Source: a virus. Taken from it: 23,094 nt of DNA. This document shows, piece by piece, positions 15,191-22,661 of this stretch; the first letter of the stretch is position 1; each line of letters opens with the position of its first letter. The notes below the pieces were generated by a model that was given only the letters and a program-made list of their open reading frames with translations, did not search any database and was not told the origin of the DNA. The stretch is taken from IMG/VR virus record IMGVR_UViG_3300038701_000686, positions 1-23,094 of that record. The stretch is one strand, 5' to 3'. A program made the position numbers and the translations under genes.

Positions 15191-16168
15191 TTAGTCTTTA
15201 AGTACACCTTGCAGGCTACGATTCGAGCAAGTCAAGTTACCTTGGAACAATATAGGCATAACCATAGCGTCCTGATTAATTGGCTTATCCATTTCACCAG
15301 GAGTAAAGTTAGCATCCTCGTGAATATCAAAGAATAAGTAATCAGTGTTTAAGAAATACATATGGTTTGTCGGTATATCGTTATCCAATACAACTGGTAC
15401 ACCAAGATAATCAAGTGCAGCAAAGCCACTAGAGGCCATTCTTGCAACATTACCTTCGCTAACATTAATACGCTGTATAGACTGTAAAGCTTGTTGATAT
15501 AGATTGTAATAATTTTGGTCACAAACTATAAGGTTAGGCTTATCAGTACCGCGAGTTAATTGGTTGTAAACTGTGTTCATATACTTGATAATGTTAGCAG
15601 ATGTAGCAGCAGCGCCACCATCTGTAGTCGCGTCATAAGAAACGTTTCTCCAGAAAGTTTGAACAGATGCATCAATACCACCAACCGTACCAGTAGTAGG
15701 GTCATCAGCAACAATTAACTGTAGACCACCGATCTGCTTACCACCTGAACCAGTACCATCAGAATATAGACCAAGGTTAATGTTATTAGCCATAGTCATC
15801 ATTGCAACTTTAGTACGTGAAGTAACAAGGTCAATTATTTGAGCCTCACCACTGTTCTGTCTACGCTCAAGGCCTGAAATAGTAATATTTACAGCCGCTT
15901 GCTTCCAGTCGTAGTTTGCAGAAGTTAAAGTATCAGATGCACTAACATCCAAAGTCTCGTAACCACTATAGTATTGGAATGTTGAATTTTCTGCATACGC
16001 CAATTGACGTTGTATAGATTCACCACCAGTTTTAAGCTGAATACCGCCTTTGTCTTTCAGCGCCGTTAGAAGGGCGTTCTTGTCAGTAACGTTATCAGCA
16101 AAATCATTTTGAAAATCTCTCAAAGTACTTGAAAGAATCTCAGTAAATACCGAATTAGGTATTGCCAT
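15191..16168 (-). CDS. Major capsid protein (HK97-fold)
   Basis: The 325-aa protein has the features of phage major capsid proteins: an N-terminal helical arm (FTEILSSTLRDFQNDFADNV), and an extended loop region rich in polar residues (AENSTFQYYSGYETLDVSAS). A P-domain helix follows (SRTKVAMMTMANNINLGLYS), where A..N...lysdGTGSGGKQIGGL is a pattern common to coat proteins of podoviruses and related phages. An A-domain follows with NIIKYMNTVYNQLTRG, PNLIVCDQNYYNLY and LGVPVVLDND. Its place after the scaffold gene and before the cement gene is the standard order. No protease or delta domain is visible, which agrees with the separate scaffold gene. A GAGG sequence precedes the ATG. Confidence 0.9.
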   Translation of the reverse strand: MAIPNSVFTEILSSTLRDFQNDFADNVTDKNALLTALKDKGGIQLKTGGESIQRQLAYAENSTFQYYSGYETLDVSASDTLTSANYDWKQAAVNITISGLERRQNSGEAQIIDLVTSRTKVAMMTMANNINLGLYSDGTGSGGKQIGGLQLIVADDPTTGTVGGIDASVQTFWRNVSYDATTDGGAAATSANIIKYMNTVYNQLTRGTDKPNLIVCDQNYYNLYQQALQSIQRINVSEGNVARMASSGFAALDYLGVPVVLDNDIPTNHMYFLNTDYLFFDIHEDANFTPGEMDKPINQDAMVMPILFQGNLTCSNRSLQGVLKD

Positions 16169-16199
16169 TTTAAACCTCGCTTTTAATTAAGCCGAGAAT

Positions 16200-17240
16200 T
16201 TAAGAGTTAGCACGATGCTCTGCAAGCTTCTCCTTGAACCTATCTTCAAAGCTCATTTTTATAGGTGTCTGCTTTACAGTTTTTCTATTGGTGATTCCCC
16301 TGGCGGCCTTCTTGGCTTTAGCAACCTTGCGCTTTTCGTCTTCAATATCTTGCCTTGACTGTAATTCTGCCTTCTTTTCTAATTTATCAGACTTTACAGT
16401 TGGCGACATATTATAAGCCTCTTCAAGCGTTTTTGCCTTGCCTTTCTGTAATAAAATACCCATCTCATCTTTAACAGACGAGAATAGAGGATATTTTAAC
16501 TCCCCAGTTTCATCAATTGCAAACTCAAAGTCCTTAACCTGCTTGGCAATGTAAGCTTCCTCATTTACTGCGGCTTGCTCTGCGGTTTGCTGTTTTCCTT
16601 GTTTTAGCCCTGCTATCTCTTTTTTCATCTCAGCGATTGTTTTATCATAGTCAGTAATATCATCATCAGACGAACCACTAACAACCATTTGTGGGTCAAC
16701 TTTGTAAGCCTCCATTAACCTCTTGATAGTCTCAGCTGGATTTGCTATTAGATTCCTCTCAACATTTAGCAACCTTTTAACATACTCAGGTTCATTAATG
16801 CCGCGTTGTCTTAGCGCTTCCTTAGCCTTATCATCAAATACCTCATCCCACATAGATTGCTTTTTAGCGAACTCCGCTCGCTCTCCAGCCTTCTTGTGAA
16901 AACCCTCTCTTAAACTTTCATACCTAGATATAAATGCCTCTGCAGCATCCTTTAAATCAGGATTATCCAACGCCTCTTGGAAAACTTCCTGCTCTTTCTT
17001 AGTCCACTCTTTAGGTATAAGTTTAAATTCTTGCTCTTCAACTTTATCTTCTGTTGACTCTTCAACACCTTCCCCAGCACTATCGCTGGCCGCTTCATCA
17101 ACCTCATCTTCAGTGACATCTTCAACTGCGTCTTCAACAACCTCTTCTTCTGCTACTGACAACTCTCTACCAGCGGCGCTAGCCATAGCCTCTTGTAGAC
17201 TGTTAGCAAAATCACTGTACTCTTCTTGAACTTCTGTCAT
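16200..17240 (-). CDS. Capsid scaffolding protein
   Basis: The 346-aa product is very acidic near the N-terminus (VAEEEVVEDAVEDVTEDEVDEAA) and then largely helical. A middle block (KLIPKEWTKKEQEVFQEAL and YESLREGFHKKAGE) is followed by a coiled coil and a basic C-terminus (KKAARGITNRKTVKQ...FKEKLAEH). That acidic-helical-basic layout is typical of phage scaffold proteins, whose basic C-terminus contacts the coat protein. It lies between portal and major capsid genes. I start it at ATG 17240, giving MTEVQEEYSD, because AAGGAG stands 7 bases upstream; a TTG start 12 codons earlier lacks an RBS and would overlap the portal gene. No protease motif is seen. Confidence 0.82.
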   Translation of the reverse strand: MTEVQEEYSDFANSLQEAMASAAGRELSVAEEEVVEDAVEDVTEDEVDEAASDSAGEGVEESTEDKVEEQEFKLIPKEWTKKEQEVFQEALDNPDLKDAAEAFISRYESLREGFHKKAGERAEFAKKQSMWDEVFDDKAKEALRQRGINEPEYVKRLLNVERNLIANPAETIKRLMEAYKVDPQMVVSGSSDDDITDYDKTIAEMKKEIAGLKQGKQQTAEQAAVNEEAYIAKQVKDFEFAIDETGELKYPLFSSVKDEMGILLQKGKAKTLEEAYNMSPTVKSDKLEKKAELQSRQDIEDEKRKVAKAKKAARGITNRKTVKQTPIKMSFEDRFKEKLAEHRANS

Positions 17241-17265
17241 ATTACCGCTCCTTGTAATGACATTA

Positions 17266-19224
17266 TTAAACACCAACTATTGCATTATCCTCTGGGTTAG
17301 CACTTTCTGCCGCTAAAGCTATGCTACTCAAAGCTATCTTAACACCTTCAAAATCTAATTTCTCTTGCTCTCTTTGGTCTTTCAAACCGACCTCAGCTGC
17401 CTTAATATCAAGCTCCCTACTCTTCAATTGCAAATCAGCTTGTTTAAGTTGAGCATCTATCTGCATTTTAGCAGTTTCTCTACGCTCTTTCATCTCTTCA
17501 GGTGATGGAGGTTTTGGTTGCCCTTGTTGCTTAGCCGCTTCATTGACTCTATCAATAACCGCTTGCTCTATATCACGTCCCATCTTGAACTTTTTAAGCA
17601 TAGCCATAAGAAGTTCGCTCGTAGCTTTCAAGCCAAGGACACCCACCATAGCAGGAGTTCTTTGCACGAAGTCACTTATCGCAGCAGTAAACTCAATAAT
17701 TTCTTCTTTATCTGCAATATCGTCAGCTGCAATAGTGGAGTCTGTTTGCACATCAACCATAACACTTGCAGGCTCAGTTTGCTCTAGTATCTCTTTATAA
17801 ACACTAACCTCATCTAAAGGCACGCCAGTCTGCAATGCTATTGTGCGAGGCTCATACTTGTTAACAATAACTTGCCCAGCTATACGAAACGCATCCCTTA
17901 TCATCCGCTGTACTTCTCTTTGAAACTTAGATATGCGTAAGGTTCCAAATCTACCCTTTATACGCTGGGCGCCTAGTGTCTCACGAGGATCCGATTGTCC
18001 GCGCAATATATCAGCGTAACCCATTATCTGGTAAATAGACTGTATAATTTCTTGGCGCTGCTTGTACAAAGACTCAATAACCGCTATCTGGAATGTTAAA
18101 TCCTCGACATCCATAACCCCCTTAATACCACCTTTACCCTGCAATCTAGAAAAGTCTTTAACTGGAATAAACTGATTATCTTGCCCACTTGAAAGCTGTT
18201 CTAATTCCTTAAAAGATGCATCATAAACGCCACGTCTACGTAGATTGTCTACATTACGACGAATACGAGTGGAAACTTCATCCAACTCATTAGCTAAATC
18301 CTGATAAAATACAAATAAAGGAACTGGCTTTACGTCGCCAGTAGTGTTAGCAGAGAACATAGGTTTAGGAATAGGAAAGAAATCATCCAACTCTAACGGG
18401 TCGTTATCAATCCTTAAAGGAGTATTAATTGAGCGCCCCTTCGCAACCCACACAACCTTACGATTAATTTTATCCCAGACTTCCCATACTTCAGCATAGC
18501 CAAATTTATCATCAATAGGCTTGTCACCAAGGTCGCTTTTATCGCTTTCATCTCTATATGTGTATTCCAGCCTATCAGCGAGCGTAGCGCCAAACTCTTC
18601 TTTCGCTTCACTTCTATTATATAAACCCCTAAATGCAATCCAAGGTAAAGCCTCCCAAGAATGGGAGCGAGGGTACAATAAATCTTTCCAGTGCACATGC
18701 TCGTAGCACAACTCTTCAAAAACTAATTTTTCTTCAACTTCAATTTCAACGTCACCTTCTTCATTAACCCTCTCATTCTCTCGCTTAGAAAAGGTAGGCT
18801 TGTACATAACTCGTATACTTCCAGTACCAGGGAGTAATAAGTCCTTAACAGAGCTTTCAATAGCTTGCACAGTTTCAGGCAATTTAGCGTTATAACTTAA
18901 TGAGTCCTCTAGCATCTTAGCGGCTTTACGAGCATTTATACTTGTCGTGTCATTAGCCCGCACATCAACTTTTGGCGTTTCGCTGAATAAAATAGGCAAG
19001 ATTGTTTCGGTGTTAGAATATAATATATTATACGTAGAAAGAAAGTTACCACTATTTATATCACGCTGATAAGCGGTGCGCTCTTCATCTCTGTAGCGCT
19101 CTTCAATCTTCTGGCCTCTTGTTTGGTAATCTTTAAGGTATGACTTAGCTGCGTCAATTTGCGCATGCCAAAAAGACAAGGTATCACCTGTCTTTGCCGT
19201 AGGTATCTTTTTATCTTTACTCAT
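17266..19224 (-). CDS. Portal protein
   Basis: The 652-aa protein matches podovirus portals in length and in motifs: an N-terminal helical region (FWHAQIDAAKSYLKDYQTRG), ...NILYSNTETILPILFSETPKVDVRA, a domain with LLPGTGSIRVMYKP and HWKDLLYPRSHSWEALPWIA, then the clip/stem region (VFYQDLANELDEVSTRIRRNVDNLR), SIYQIMGYADILRG and a helical C-terminal part rich in Q, K and E (about 560-640). N-term SNTETI..i.....P.......... and the G...I..G.....T are typical of this family (BPP-1/P22-like). It forms the dodecameric DNA channel at one head vertex and docks the terminase. A promoter-like site lies just upstream and the RBS is weak. Confidence 0.9.
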   Translation of the reverse strand: MSKDKKIPTAKTGDTLSFWHAQIDAAKSYLKDYQTRGQKIEERYRDEERTAYQRDINSGNFLSTYNILYSNTETILPILFSETPKVDVRANDTTSINARKAAKMLEDSLSYNAKLPETVQAIESSVKDLLLPGTGSIRVMYKPTFSKRENERVNEEGDVEIEVEEKLVFEELCYEHVHWKDLLYPRSHSWEALPWIAFRGLYNRSEAKEEFGATLADRLEYTYRDESDKSDLGDKPIDDKFGYAEVWEVWDKINRKVVWVAKGRSINTPLRIDNDPLELDDFFPIPKPMFSANTTGDVKPVPLFVFYQDLANELDEVSTRIRRNVDNLRRRGVYDASFKELEQLSSGQDNQFIPVKDFSRLQGKGGIKGVMDVEDLTFQIAVIESLYKQRQEIIQSIYQIMGYADILRGQSDPRETLGAQRIKGRFGTLRISKFQREVQRMIRDAFRIAGQVIVNKYEPRTIALQTGVPLDEVSVYKEILEQTEPASVMVDVQTDSTIAADDIADKEEIIEFTAAISDFVQRTPAMVGVLGLKATSELLMAMLKKFKMGRDIEQAVIDRVNEAAKQQGQPKPPSPEEMKERRETAKMQIDAQLKQADLQLKSRELDIKAAEVGLKDQREQEKLDFEGVKIALSSIALAAESANPEDNAIVGV

Positions 19225-19246
19225 ATCAAACCCAATAAGTTAATAT

Positions 19247-19275
19247 ATAATAACCCAATTAATTCACTATATCAA
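19247..19275 (-). promoter_or_regulatory. Possible sigma70 promoter before portal gene
   Basis: On the minus strand TTGATA (19270-19275) and TATTAT (19247-19252) stand 17 bases apart, each one mismatch from the sigma70 consensus. It is the only notable gap (55 bases) in the block between TerL and the neck genes. A transcript would start close to the portal ATG, leaving a very short leader. The AT-rich setting makes chance matches likely, so this is tentative. Confidence 0.4.
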
Positions 19276-19279
19276 GTGT

Positions 19280-20641
19280 TTATATTATTGTTCGACTACC
19301 AGTATTTGTTTTCCTGCGCATAACTCCCGAGAATGTATTGCTATCATCAATAAATGATGCGCCATTTTCCTCTTCATATCCGACTGCTAAATATCTAAAA
19401 GCATCAGCGCCATGCTTAAACCAACCCTTTGCAGGAATGCCCGTGAATATCTTATGCTTATCATCCCATTGCTGAGCGAAAGAACCCAAAGATTCACGCC
19501 CCTCTTCTGTCTTCTTCTTATCAAAAACACATTTATTAAAGAAAGCTTTAGCTACAAATATATCAGAAACCTCACTTTGTGTCCTTCTATGGCACTTCCA
19601 GTCTTGGTGGGGTATTAAATCTCTGAACTGTTCTAAAACGCTTTTACCATCTCTAGATCCCATTTGGACATAATCAGCATCGTGCGGTAGATGGTGGGTT
19701 TCGTAATAATAACCTCTATCCTTCAGTACTTGGGCGTAATGAGATGGCCCCCTCATATTATTCTGGTAATAATCAATAACACGAACCTCACGGCCTGCAT
19801 ATTGCACAAACCATATAGCCGTGTAATCTGAACGCCCAATGTCCCACCAAGTATGCACTGGTAACGACTCATCGTAAGGAATGGAAGCCACCCTCCCTTC
19901 TCTCTCGGCCTTAGATAATTCACCAACATAATAAGCGCCAGGTAAAGCCGCATCAAAGGAACAAAAATATTCTTGCAACCAGTAAGCCTCACCAGCATCA
20001 TCACCATAAGCGGCTTGATACTCTTTTAATTCACTTTGTAATTGTTCACGAGTAAACACATCAGTCCTATCAGCTGGTGACTTTAAGCTGTACCATTCTT
20101 GCGAGCTCTCTGCCATTTTATACAGACTATAGCCGTGGTTCTTACCGCGCGAGGTGTAAATGAATATTGCCCACCCTCCATTTTCCGCAAGTATAGGCCG
20201 TAGATAAGCCCAGGCACTAGGGTCACATAAAGACCACTCTGAAAATGTTAACCCATAGGGAGGTGAGCCAACTAATGAATTGTAGTTATCGGAACCCACA
20301 ACTTGCCAACTTGAACCGTTGACAAATTTAATCATCATTTCTTGCTCACGGGTAGTTTCTCTAATTTCCATCGGGAAGGCTTCATCTATACGCCTTATGC
20401 CAGTATGAGGGTTTACAGCTTCCCAGATAGCCTTACGAGCCTGAGCTGCTTGTGGTAACATATGCCAATAAGTCGCTGGCTTTTCCATCGCGCTAACAGC
20501 GGCCCAATGTAACGCAATATCATCTTTACCCCATCTACGGTGGGCAACGATACACGCTCGCCTTGCGCCACCACACAAAGCCTTCCAAGCATCTTTTTGA
20601 TACTCCCTAGGCTTCCAATTGTTAGGTATCTGTATTTCCAC
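19280..20641 (-). CDS. terL: Terminase large subunit (DNA-packaging ATPase and nuclease)
   Basis: The 453-aa protein has all motor and nuclease motifs. IPNNWKPREYQKDAWKAL opens it, Walker A is AHRRWGKDD (residues 33-41), Walker B is YGLTFSEW with catalytic E135, and the coupling motif YTSRGKNHG lies at 162-170. The RNase H-like nuclease has acidic residues D267 (TWWDIGRSDYTAIW), D321 (HLPHDAD) and D413 (HGADAFRYLA). It pumps DNA into the procapsid through the portal and cuts concatemers. The start is GTG at 20641, directly after the stop of the upstream ORF, with AAGGA seven bases before it, and it gives the family's usual N-terminus. Length fits short-tailed phage TerL proteins. Downstream lies the portal gene. 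Confidence 0.95.
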   Translation of the reverse strand: MEIQIPNNWKPREYQKDAWKALCGGARRACIVAHRRWGKDDIALHWAAVSAMEKPATYWHMLPQAAQARKAIWEAVNPHTGIRRIDEAFPMEIRETTREQEMMIKFVNGSSWQVVGSDNYNSLVGSPPYGLTFSEWSLCDPSAWAYLRPILAENGGWAIFIYTSRGKNHGYSLYKMAESSQEWYSLKSPADRTDVFTREQLQSELKEYQAAYGDDAGEAYWLQEYFCSFDAALPGAYYVGELSKAEREGRVASIPYDESLPVHTWWDIGRSDYTAIWFVQYAGREVRVIDYYQNNMRGPSHYAQVLKDRGYYYETHHLPHDADYVQMGSRDGKSVLEQFRDLIPHQDWKCHRRTQSEVSDIFVAKAFFNKCVFDKKKTEEGRESLGSFAQQWDDKHKIFTGIPAKGWFKHGADAFRYLAVGYEEENGASFIDDSNTFSGVMRRKTNTGSRTII

Positions 20642-20911
20642 TTAATATTCCTTATAAGCCCATTTTATATCACCATTAAACAGATAACCTTGGTCTTTCA
20701 TTTCCCTCTTTATACCTTTTGAGGTTGCATACTCTTTTAAATACCTTACTTGCGCCTCTAGTTACTCAATTTCATTCTTAAGAGTAATGTAGTCATGATA
20801 AATTGCTTTGGCTAGATGCGCAGAGCGATAAGGGCTAGTCTTATATTCAAGCTCCACTGGATAATTGTAAGCTACCTCATATATTTCTGTTAAGTAGTCT
20901 TTAGTTTCCAT
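20642..20911 (-). pseudogene. Small ORF beside TerL, interrupted by in-frame TAA
   Basis: From ATG 20911 the frame encodes 49 residues (METKDYLTEIYEVAYNYPVE and on) to TAA at 20762-20764. The same frame then continues with 39 clean codons to TAA at 20642-20644, directly before the TerL start. The two parts join as one amphipathic helix: LKNEIE, stop, LEAQVRYLKEYA keeps heptad register across the stop. This points to an intact protein of about 88 residues broken by one nonsense change, to a sequencing error, or to readthrough. No clear RBS precedes the ATG. Family not recognised; a packaging accessory or second TerS-like role is only suggested by place. Confidence 0.55.
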
Positions 20912-20974
20912 GCTTTTATTACAGTTTTTTGGTTAAAACCCGTGATTTTTAGTATTTATGTAAAATTAACAACA

Positions 20975-21220
20975 CTAATCATCAACGTTTTTATTAACAA
21001 TAATCTTAATATCACCTGAATGTTCAACATCGGTCGGAATAAGTCTTGCGTATATCTTGTAGAATTCAGTCTTCTCTGCGGTTGCCCAATCAGAAAAACC
21101 TTCGTCACCACCGAGCTTTTCATATACTGCTTGAATTGATTCTTTGACTTTAAGGCCTACTTTATTTTTTACGCCTTTTTGTCTGCCGCCTGTCTTTCCT
21201 TTTCCTTTTTCAAAAGGCAT
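20975..21220 (-). CDS. Putative terminase small subunit / DNA-binding packaging protein
   Basis: The 81-aa protein begins MPFEKGKGKTGGRQKGVKNK, a basic GRpkG..NK motif known from a family of small phage proteins encoded just upstream of TerL and often called small terminase-like. The rest is helical (LKVKESIQAVYEKLGGDEGF, WATAEKTEFYKIYARLIPTDV) and ends acidic. The ..EFY...ARLIP.. segment is also a family hallmark. It would bind DNA and help choose or start packaging. It is the first gene behind the consensus promoter at 21266-21294. GAGGGG precedes the ATG. It is shorter than most TerS proteins and has no classical HTH, so the function is likely but not proven. Confidence 0.65.
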   Translation of the reverse strand: MPFEKGKGKTGGRQKGVKNKVGLKVKESIQAVYEKLGGDEGFSDWATAEKTEFYKIYARLIPTDVEHSGDIKIIVNKNVDD

Positions 21221-21265
21221 TCTAGTACCCCTCTATTATAGAATAATTTTACCGTTCCAAGTCTT

Positions 21266-21294
21266 ATTATACTTGACATTAGTTATCATGTCAA
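21266..21294 (-). promoter_or_regulatory. Consensus sigma70 promoter for the late/structural block
   Basis: On the minus strand the sequence has an exact TTGACA (21289-21294), a 17-base spacer and an exact TATAAT (21266-21271), the perfect sigma70 consensus. Transcription would begin near 21258, about 38 bases before the TerS-like ATG. All genes from TerS to the lysis cassette lie downstream on the same strand. It overlaps a perfect inverted repeat, so repression by a dimeric protein is likely. Confidence 0.88.
21273..21294. promoter_or_regulatory. Inverted-repeat operator candidate overlapping promoter
   Basis: TTGACAT and ATGTCAA flank an 8-base centre (TTGACAT-N8-ATGTCAA), a perfect 7-bp dyad of 22 bases. 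One arm is the -35 box itself, the other fills the spacer next to the -10 box, so a bound dimer would block RNA polymerase. The XRE-family protein encoded at 22243-22602 is the nearest candidate binder, by inference only. Confidence 0.65.
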
Positions 21295-21303
21295 TACAAC
21301 ACC

Positions 21304-21351
21304 TTAAAGAGCGGCTACTAATGGGTCTGTGTAATATAGTTTATCAGTCAT
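21304..21351 (-). pseudogene. 15-codon remnant or leader ORF (MTDKLYYTDPLVAAL)
   Basis: The ATG at 21351 overlaps the end of the upstream gene and the ORF stops at TAA 21304-21306. Its product starts with MTDKLYYTDPL, which resembles the N-terminus of a longer phage protein family I have seen (YYTDPL.AA.mA..fg). Here it ends after AAL, ten bases before the -35 box of the late promoter. It is probably a truncated gene whose rest was lost when the promoter region was joined; a leader peptide is the alternative. The family resemblance is from memory. Confidence 0.4.
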
Positions 21352-21535
21352 CTTGTGCCTCTCTTGCTTTCATCATAGCGTCTGCGTATTCATAAGCATT
21401 TCCAGAAATTATTTCACAATGTGTAACGCTTAACAACACCTCTGGGTTAGCTAACAACCCCTGCATAGCAGCCATTGCGAACTCATCACGTAGGGTTTTG
21501 GTAGGTTGCTCTGGTTTTAATTTACACATACTCAT
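21344..21535 (-). CDS. Small phage protein (TLRDxFA / YADAM family)
   Basis: The 63-aa product MSMCKLKPEQPTKTLRDEFA... continues with MAAMQGLLANP and ends AYEYADAMMKAREAQDD. The TLRD.FA..A.QG.LA.P ... YA.ADAM...R pattern is one I know from many short phage and prophage proteins of unknown role. The start overlaps the upstream stop by ATGA, and the stop overlaps the 15-codon ORF, so it is within a coupled run of small genes downstream of the XRE regulator. No catalytic motif, membrane segment or zinc site is seen. Confidence 0.72.
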   Translation of the reverse strand: MSMCKLKPEQPTKTLRDEFAMAAMQGLLANPEVLLSVTHCEIISGNAYEYADAMMKAREAQDD

Positions 21536-21711
21536 TTACTCTCTCCATTATTTAGTTCTTGTTGGGGGGTTAACTTGATGCCAATAGCTTCTATAACTGA
21601 TACAGCTAACATACTAATCAAAGCTGACGCTTTAGACCCTTGTATCTCATGCTTGTTTAATAGGTCAATTGTGTTTTTATATATTTGCTTAACTTCTTTT
21701 TGTTTATCCAT
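21532..21711 (-). CDS. Hypothetical 59-aa helical protein
   Basis: The ATG at 21711 overlaps the end of the upstream ORF and its TGA overlaps the next ATG (ATGA). The product begins MDKQKEVKQIYKNTIDLLNK, with a second helix SALISMLAVSVIEAIGIKL, so a two-helix protein is likely. The second helix is mildly hydrophobic but reads as amphipathic rather than membrane-spanning. A GGAGG sequence lies inside the upstream gene's end at the right distance. Double overlap and RBS are strong evidence for coding. Function unknown. Confidence 0.68.
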   Translation of the reverse strand: MDKQKEVKQIYKNTIDLLNKHEIQGSKASALISMLAVSVIEAIGIKLTPQQELNNGESK

Positions 21712-21859
21712 TTTCTTTTTCCTCCATAAGTTTCTTTATTTCTTTTAGTTTATCAATATGCATATCCATTAACTTTGCTAGTCCTTCAGCTTTTTGTAGC
21801 TTTGCTAGCTTCCATGTATTTATCATGTCAAGTCCTAATTCGTTAATTAAGTCTTTCAT
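21704..21859 (-). CDS. Hypothetical 51-aa charged helical protein
   Basis: Two ATG codons stand in tandem (21862 and 21859) behind AAGGAGG. I prefer the second because the first is only one base from the RBS. The product MKDLINELGLDMINTWKLAK continues lysine- and glutamate-rich (LAKLMDMHIDKLKEIKKLMEE), probably one long amphipathic helix or coiled coil. The stop lies inside the start region of the next gene (8-base overlap). No family recognised. It belongs to the run of small genes behind the XRE regulator. Confidence 0.65.
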   Translation of the reverse strand: MKDLINELGLDMINTWKLAKLQKAEGLAKLMDMHIDKLKEIKKLMEEKENG

Positions 21860-21886
21860 CATCCCTCCTTAATTGTTTGACTTTCC

Positions 21887-22102
21887 TTAAAAATACCCCG
21901 AGCTTTTTGCAGCTTCGCAATAACCATCTATATAATCAAATTCATCATTCTTGCTTTTCCTGTAATCTTTTTGACGCTTATTACTTAATTGCTTAACTCT
22001 TTCGTAAGCACAACTAGTTTTATCTAAGGCATCACCGCACACTATCCTATTTCCATTGCGACTAGATACATTCTCACCGCAAATCACACATTGCCTACTC
22101 AT
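21887..22102 (-). CDS. Small zinc-ribbon-like protein
   Basis: The 71-aa product starts MSRQCVICGENVSSRNGNR and carries CxxC (C5, C8) followed by C22 (IVCGD) and C31 (TSCAYER), a four-cysteine arrangement able to bind zinc. A basic helical stretch follows (RVKQLSNKRQKDYRKSK). This is typical of small phage zinc-ribbon proteins; a nucleic-acid-binding role is plausible. I start at ATG 22102 because GGGGAGG lies nine bases upstream; the longer ORF starting at 22120 would have to begin on top of that RBS. There is no HNH catalytic motif. It follows the small membrane protein gene by one base. Confidence 0.7.
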   Translation of the reverse strand: MSRQCVICGENVSSRNGNRIVCGDALDKTSCAYERVKQLSNKRQKDYRKSKNDEFDYIDGYCEAAKSSGYF

Positions 22103-22103
22103 A

Positions 22104-22241
22104 CTAATGAGCCTCCCCATATTGAAACTCGCTCATACTGCGCTTGTGGTTTTCCACCTCTTTTAGATGTGCGCCCATAGCGGCCCATGCTAGATAAATT
22201 GACATTAAACCAATTATTAGTGACCATAAAAATGTTTTCAT
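22104..22241 (-). CDS. 45-aa single-span membrane protein
   Basis: The ATG at 22241 lies one base after the XRE gene's stop, behind AAAGGAG located within that gene's last codons. The product begins MKTFLWSLIIGLMSIYLAWA, one N-terminal membrane span (about residues 3-22), then a charged tail (HLKEVENHKRSMSEFQYGEAH). No lipobox or cleavage site is evident. Coupling to the regulator gene is suggestive of co-expression with it, for example as an exclusion or regulation partner, but that is speculation. Evidence for coding is the RBS, spacing and clean hydrophobic profile. Confidence 0.65.
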   Translation of the reverse strand: MKTFLWSLIIGLMSIYLAWAAMGAHLKEVENHKRSMSEFQYGEAH

Positions 22242-22242
22242 G

Positions 22243-22602
22243 TTACTTCTCCTTTGATAATACTTTAATCAGATAATTAACACCTGTCTGCGTTGCGTAA
22301 TCTTGAATCTTCAAGAAGTTGCGCGTAACCTCTAAAGCCATTCTCCTATGTTGACCTGGAAGCTCAACTTCCTCTTCGTCAAAGAAATAAGAAATAGGCT
22401 TTTTTAACCCATTAGCAATTAACGCCAAACGACCCGATGATATTCTATCTTTACTAGTCTCGTACTTTTGTATTTGCTGATGAGTTACACCAACTTTTTC
22501 AGCTAAATCTTCTCTTGACATTCCCATAGCTACACGTAACTCATGAACTTTTATAGCAACACTGGAATCTATTTCTCTTGCTCTGTCATTGTGTCTGGGC
22601 AT
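22243..22602 (-). CDS. XRE-family helix-turn-helix regulator
   Basis: The 119-aa protein has a single N-terminal XRE/Cro-CI type domain at about residues 15-75: IKVHELRVAMGMSREDLAEKVGVTHQQIQKYETSKDRISSGRLALIANGL. The SREDLAEKVGVTHQQIQKYE segment is the textbook HTH, and the start MPRHNDRAREID resembles regulators I know from alphaproteobacterial phages and prophages. The C-terminal part (FFDEEEVELPG...) is short, without a LexA/CI-type autocleavage domain, so control is by dose or a ligand rather than RecA cleavage. A purine-rich AAGGAAAAG precedes the ATG. It may bind the dyad at 21273-21294 or its own upstream region. Confidence 0.88.
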   Translation of the reverse strand: MPRHNDRAREIDSSVAIKVHELRVAMGMSREDLAEKVGVTHQQIQKYETSKDRISSGRLALIANGLKKPISYFFDEEEVELPGQHRRMALEVTRNFLKIQDYATQTGVNYLIKVLSKEK

Positions 22603-22661
22603 AATCTTTTCCTTTTAATTAAGTTGCTAAACCACTTTTAACATATAACTAAAAATAGCGC

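Noticed and set aside
17240-17276. Upstream TTG start for the scaffold protein
   Set aside because: It lacks an RBS and overlaps the portal gene, while ATG 17240 has AAGGAG at a good distance.
21273-21300. Divergent plus-strand promoter from the same dyad (TTGACA at 21273, TACAAC at 21295)
   Set aside because: The -10 match is poor, the spacer is 16 bases, and no plus-strand gene lies downstream.
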